NCBI RefSeq assembly: GCF_036245645.1
Contig: NZ_BTPE01000005.1
Span: 186,001-250,000, forward strand
Source: Algoriphagus taiwanensis
GTDB lineage: Bacteria; Bacteroidota; Bacteroidia; Cytophagales; Cyclobacteriaceae
Direction of reading: 5' to 3'
Length of the DNA stretch: 64,000 nt
A model generated the notes under the pieces. The model searched no databases and was not told the DNA's origin. It saw nothing but the letters and a program-made list of their open reading frames with translations. The position numbers were made by a program, and so were the translations under genes. Of the stretch, positions 62,147-64,000 are shown piece after piece. The number at the start of each line of letters is the position of its first letter. Position 1 is the first letter of the stretch.

Positions 62147-63589
62147 ATGCATCCAAGACTCTTTGCTTCCCGCCATCTTGCCTATTCTGTTTTGGCGCTA
62201 GCTTCCCTCCTTTTTTCCTGCCAAAAACCAGCAGAGCAAGTCGCCGAACCGGAAGTGAAGTCCATGACTTTGCTCAAAGATTATGTTCAGGCTCCTGATT
62301 CCACATTTCGCTATGAAATTGTCCATTCTGTTCCCGGGGAAAAGTACGATTACCATGTGCTGAAGATGTACTCCCAGCACTGGCTGACTCCCGATATCGT
62401 GGACCAGACGGAATGGTGGCATTGGGTTTCGATGGTGGTACCCAAAGACACTCCTTACGAGACGGCCATGCTTTGGATCGGCGGAGGCAGCACCAATTCC
62501 AAAATGCCGGAGGAACCCAATGAGTTGATTTTGGCCGCAGCCACCAGCACCAATTCCGTAGTGGCTCAAATCCACAACGTTCCTTTTCAGCCGATCACCT
62601 TTGCCAATGACACCTTTGGAGAGCGCTACGAGGACGAGATTATTTCCTACGGCTGGAGAAAATTCCTGGAAGGCGGAGCCAAAGATGAAGATGCCATCTG
62701 GCTGGCCCGATTCCCCATGACCAAAGCCGCCAAACTCGCCATGGACGCAGTTTCTGAGGTGGTTCAAAAGAATTACCAAAAGCCGATCAACTCCTTTATG
62801 GTCGGAGGGGCATCTAAAAGAGGCTGGACCACTTGGACTACCGCTGCTACAGACGACAGGGTTATTGCCATCGCTCCGGTGGTCATTGACCTGCTCAACT
62901 TGGTTCCTTCCTTTGAGCATCACTGGAGAAATTATGGCTTTTGGGCACCTGCTGTGGGAGATTATGTGCGAGAAGGGGTGATGAACTGGGTGGGTACGCC
63001 GGAATTTGACCGGATGATGGAAATCACCGAACCCTATTCTTTCCGAAAAGATTACGACATGCCCAAGTTGCTGATCAATGCAGCTGGGGATGAGTTTTTC
63101 CAACCTGACAGCTGGAAATTTTATTGGGATAGCCTGCCGGGGGAAAAACACGTGATGTACGTTCCCAACTTTGGGCACGATGTGGGAGAATCGGACGCTT
63201 TACCCAATTTGATTTCCTTCTACAATTCCATCCTAAAGCAAGCACAAAGACCTAACTACTCATGGCAAATCGAAGGAGACCAAATCAAAGTCAGGTTTAA
63301 TCCTGCCAACAAACCTACCTCGATCAAACTCTGGTCGGCATTAAACCCAATGGCTAGGGATTTTCGCATCGATGTTTTCGGTCCCAACTGGACTTCGGAG
63401 GACATAGCCGTTCCTGACTCAGGAGAATTGACCGTCAATATGACCACTCCGGAATCAGGCTATCGGGGTTACTTCGTAGAATTGACTTATGGAGGTGAAA
63501 ATCCACTCAAAGTCACCACAGGCATAGATGTCCTGCCCAGAACGTATCCTTTCGAGCCCTTTGTCTCACCAAAGACCTCCGGGAATTGA
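62147..63589 (+). CDS. PhoPQ-activated pathogenicity-related (PqaA-like) protein
   Basis: Protein of 480 aa with a lipoprotein signal (LLFSC before QKP). The family core is WWHWVSMVVPKDTPYETAMLWIGGG, then FMVGGASKRGWTTWTTAATDDRV, with the alpha/beta-hydrolase nucleophile-like Ser in GGASKRGW, and LLINAAGDEFFQPD with the Asp. Many such proteins occur in Bacteroidota and Planctomycetes; the natural substrate is unknown, but this is a likely esterase. The CE15-like gene follows after 2 nt, so they form one operon. Confidence 0.85.
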   Translation: MHPRLFASRHLAYSVLALASLLFSCQKPAEQVAEPEVKSMTLLKDYVQAPDSTFRYEIVHSVPGEKYDYHVLKMYSQHWLTPDIVDQTEWWHWVSMVVPKDTPYETAMLWIGGGSTNSKMPEEPNELILAAATSTNSVVAQIHNVPFQPITFANDTFGERYEDEIISYGWRKFLEGGAKDEDAIWLARFPMTKAAKLAMDAVSEVVQKNYQKPINSFMVGGASKRGWTTWTTAATDDRVIAIAPVVIDLLNLVPSFEHHWRNYGFWAPAVGDYVREGVMNWVGTPEFDRMMEITEPYSFRKDYDMPKLLINAAGDEFFQPDSWKFYWDSLPGEKHVMYVPNFGHDVGESDALPNLISFYNSILKQAQRPNYSWQIEGDQIKVRFNPANKPTSIKLWSALNPMARDFRIDVFGPNWTSEDIAVPDSGELTVNMTTPESGYRGYFVELTYGGENPLKVTTGIDVLPRTYPFEPFVSPKTSGN

Positions 63590-63591
63590 TC

Positions 63592-64000
63592 ATGAAAAGC
63601 GCATGGATTTGGATTTTCACCCTCATCAGCCTGACTGCCATGGCCCAACAAGAACCGAATTACGAAGAAAGCAAAGTGCCTGCCTTGGTCCTTCCGGATA
63701 TTTTTCTGAGTGAAAAAGGAAAATGGATCCGCACGCAGGAAGATTGGGAATCCATTCGTAGACCTGAGATTTTCCGCATGTTTGAGTCAGAAGTCTATGG
63801 AAAAATCCCAAAGGATTTCGATTCCATGGAATTTGATTTGGCCCAAGAAACTCCCAATCCTTACCCGGAAATAGCAGAGCTAGAGGAAGTCGATATTACG
63901 GTAAAAAGAAACGGGAAATCCCATACCCTTCGCATCAACCTGTTTCTTCCCAAAACGGGATCAAAGCCTTTTCCCGTGATCCTTTTGATCAATTACCAAC
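63592..64000 (+). CDS. CE15-like glucuronoyl esterase (5' part, cut by window end)
   Basis: ATG at 63592, 2 nt after the previous stop, then a signal peptide (LISLTAMA before QQE) and an open frame of 136 codons to the window edge. The mature N-terminus (NYEESKVPALVLPDIFLSEK, then WESIRRPEIFRMFESEVYGKIP) follows the start of Bacteroidota CE15 4-O-methyl-glucuronoyl methylesterases. The catalytic part lies outside the window, so I cannot check the catalytic residues. Together with the PhoPQ-related protein it may act on xylan-type esters. Confidence 0.7.
   Translation, partial: MKSAWIWIFTLISLTAMAQQEPNYEESKVPALVLPDIFLSEKGKWIRTQEDWESIRRPEIFRMFESEVYGKIPKDFDSMEFDLAQETPNPYPEIAELEEVDITVKRNGKSHTLRINLFLPKTGSKPFPVILLINYQ

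Noticed and set aside
62198..63178. 326-codon antisense frame opposite the PhoPQ-related gene
   Set aside because: Shadow frame rich in Pro, His and Gly without domain features; the opposite strand has a clear gene.
1..64000. CRISPR arrays, rRNA, intact tRNA, transposases, prophage genes
   Set aside because: I looked for spaced repeats, tRNA arms and transposase motifs and found only the tRNA fragment at 4504-4532 and the two repeat pairs reported.

Overview
This window looks like part of a marine or aquatic Bacteroidota chromosome, probably order Cytophagales (Algoriphagus/Cyclobacteriaceae-like). The grounds are SusB-type GH97, several TonB-dependent receptors, many sulfatases, lipoproteins with short lipoboxes, an absence of Shine-Dalgarno-like leaders, and promoters of the Bacteroidota form (TTG, about 19 nt, TAnnTTTG). 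No species call is possible from sequence alone.

Layout. (1) 1-4.6 kb is an AT-rich accessory patch: a truncated gene end, then a WYL-domain regulator diverging from a small membrane protein, an unrecognised 341-aa protein and a uracil-DNA-glycosylase-like protein with a B3-like C-terminal domain. Two identical 28-bp direct repeats bracket the patch, and a GIY-YIG endonuclease-like ORF that runs into a truncated tRNA-like sequence follows it. A 13-bp inverted repeat sits on the WYL start. This is my best candidate for an undescribed system, possibly anti-phage. (2) 4.6-13.7 kb holds a DsrE-like exported protein, a small Cys-rich protein plus TonB receptor, a BNR-repeat lipoprotein, a TPR regulator, a sulfatase and a YqhA-like protein. 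(3) 13.7-17.2 kb holds a nonsense-interrupted small gene and an ECF sigma factor with a membrane-bound partner. Its divergent neighbour carries the same two-part promoter as the sigma gene itself. (4) 17.5-24.4 kb is housekeeping and mixed metabolism: L-serine dehydratase, DUF1460, SRPBCC, cupin, aminotransferase, CotH-like.

(5) 24.5-43.5 kb is a nitrous oxide respiration island. On the minus strand: an Rrf2 regulator, RIC/ScdA iron-sulfur repair protein, a membrane/cytochrome c fusion, NosZ (clade II type), a membrane protein, NosL, NosD, NosF and NosY, ending at a terminator. Upstream sits a seven-PAS sensor with no ATPase domain, preceded by a perfect 76-bp copy of the regulator's promoter. 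On the plus strand follow a polytopic membrane protein, a small CxGKC protein and a NosA/OprC-like copper receptor. MoaC/MoaB, a PLP decarboxylase, a fasciclin lipoprotein and a second Rrf2 regulator end the island. Together these would import copper, mature NosZ, feed it electrons and sense nitrogen oxides or oxygen.

(6) 44-64 kb is polysaccharide-related: four more sulfatases (two tandem pairs), an ATP-grasp protein, a FecA-like receptor, a LytS/LytTR-type two-component pair, a sialidase, a GH97 glycosidase, a PhoPQ-related protein and the start of a CE15-like esterase cut by the window edge. No rRNA, intact tRNA, CRISPR array or transposase was seen.
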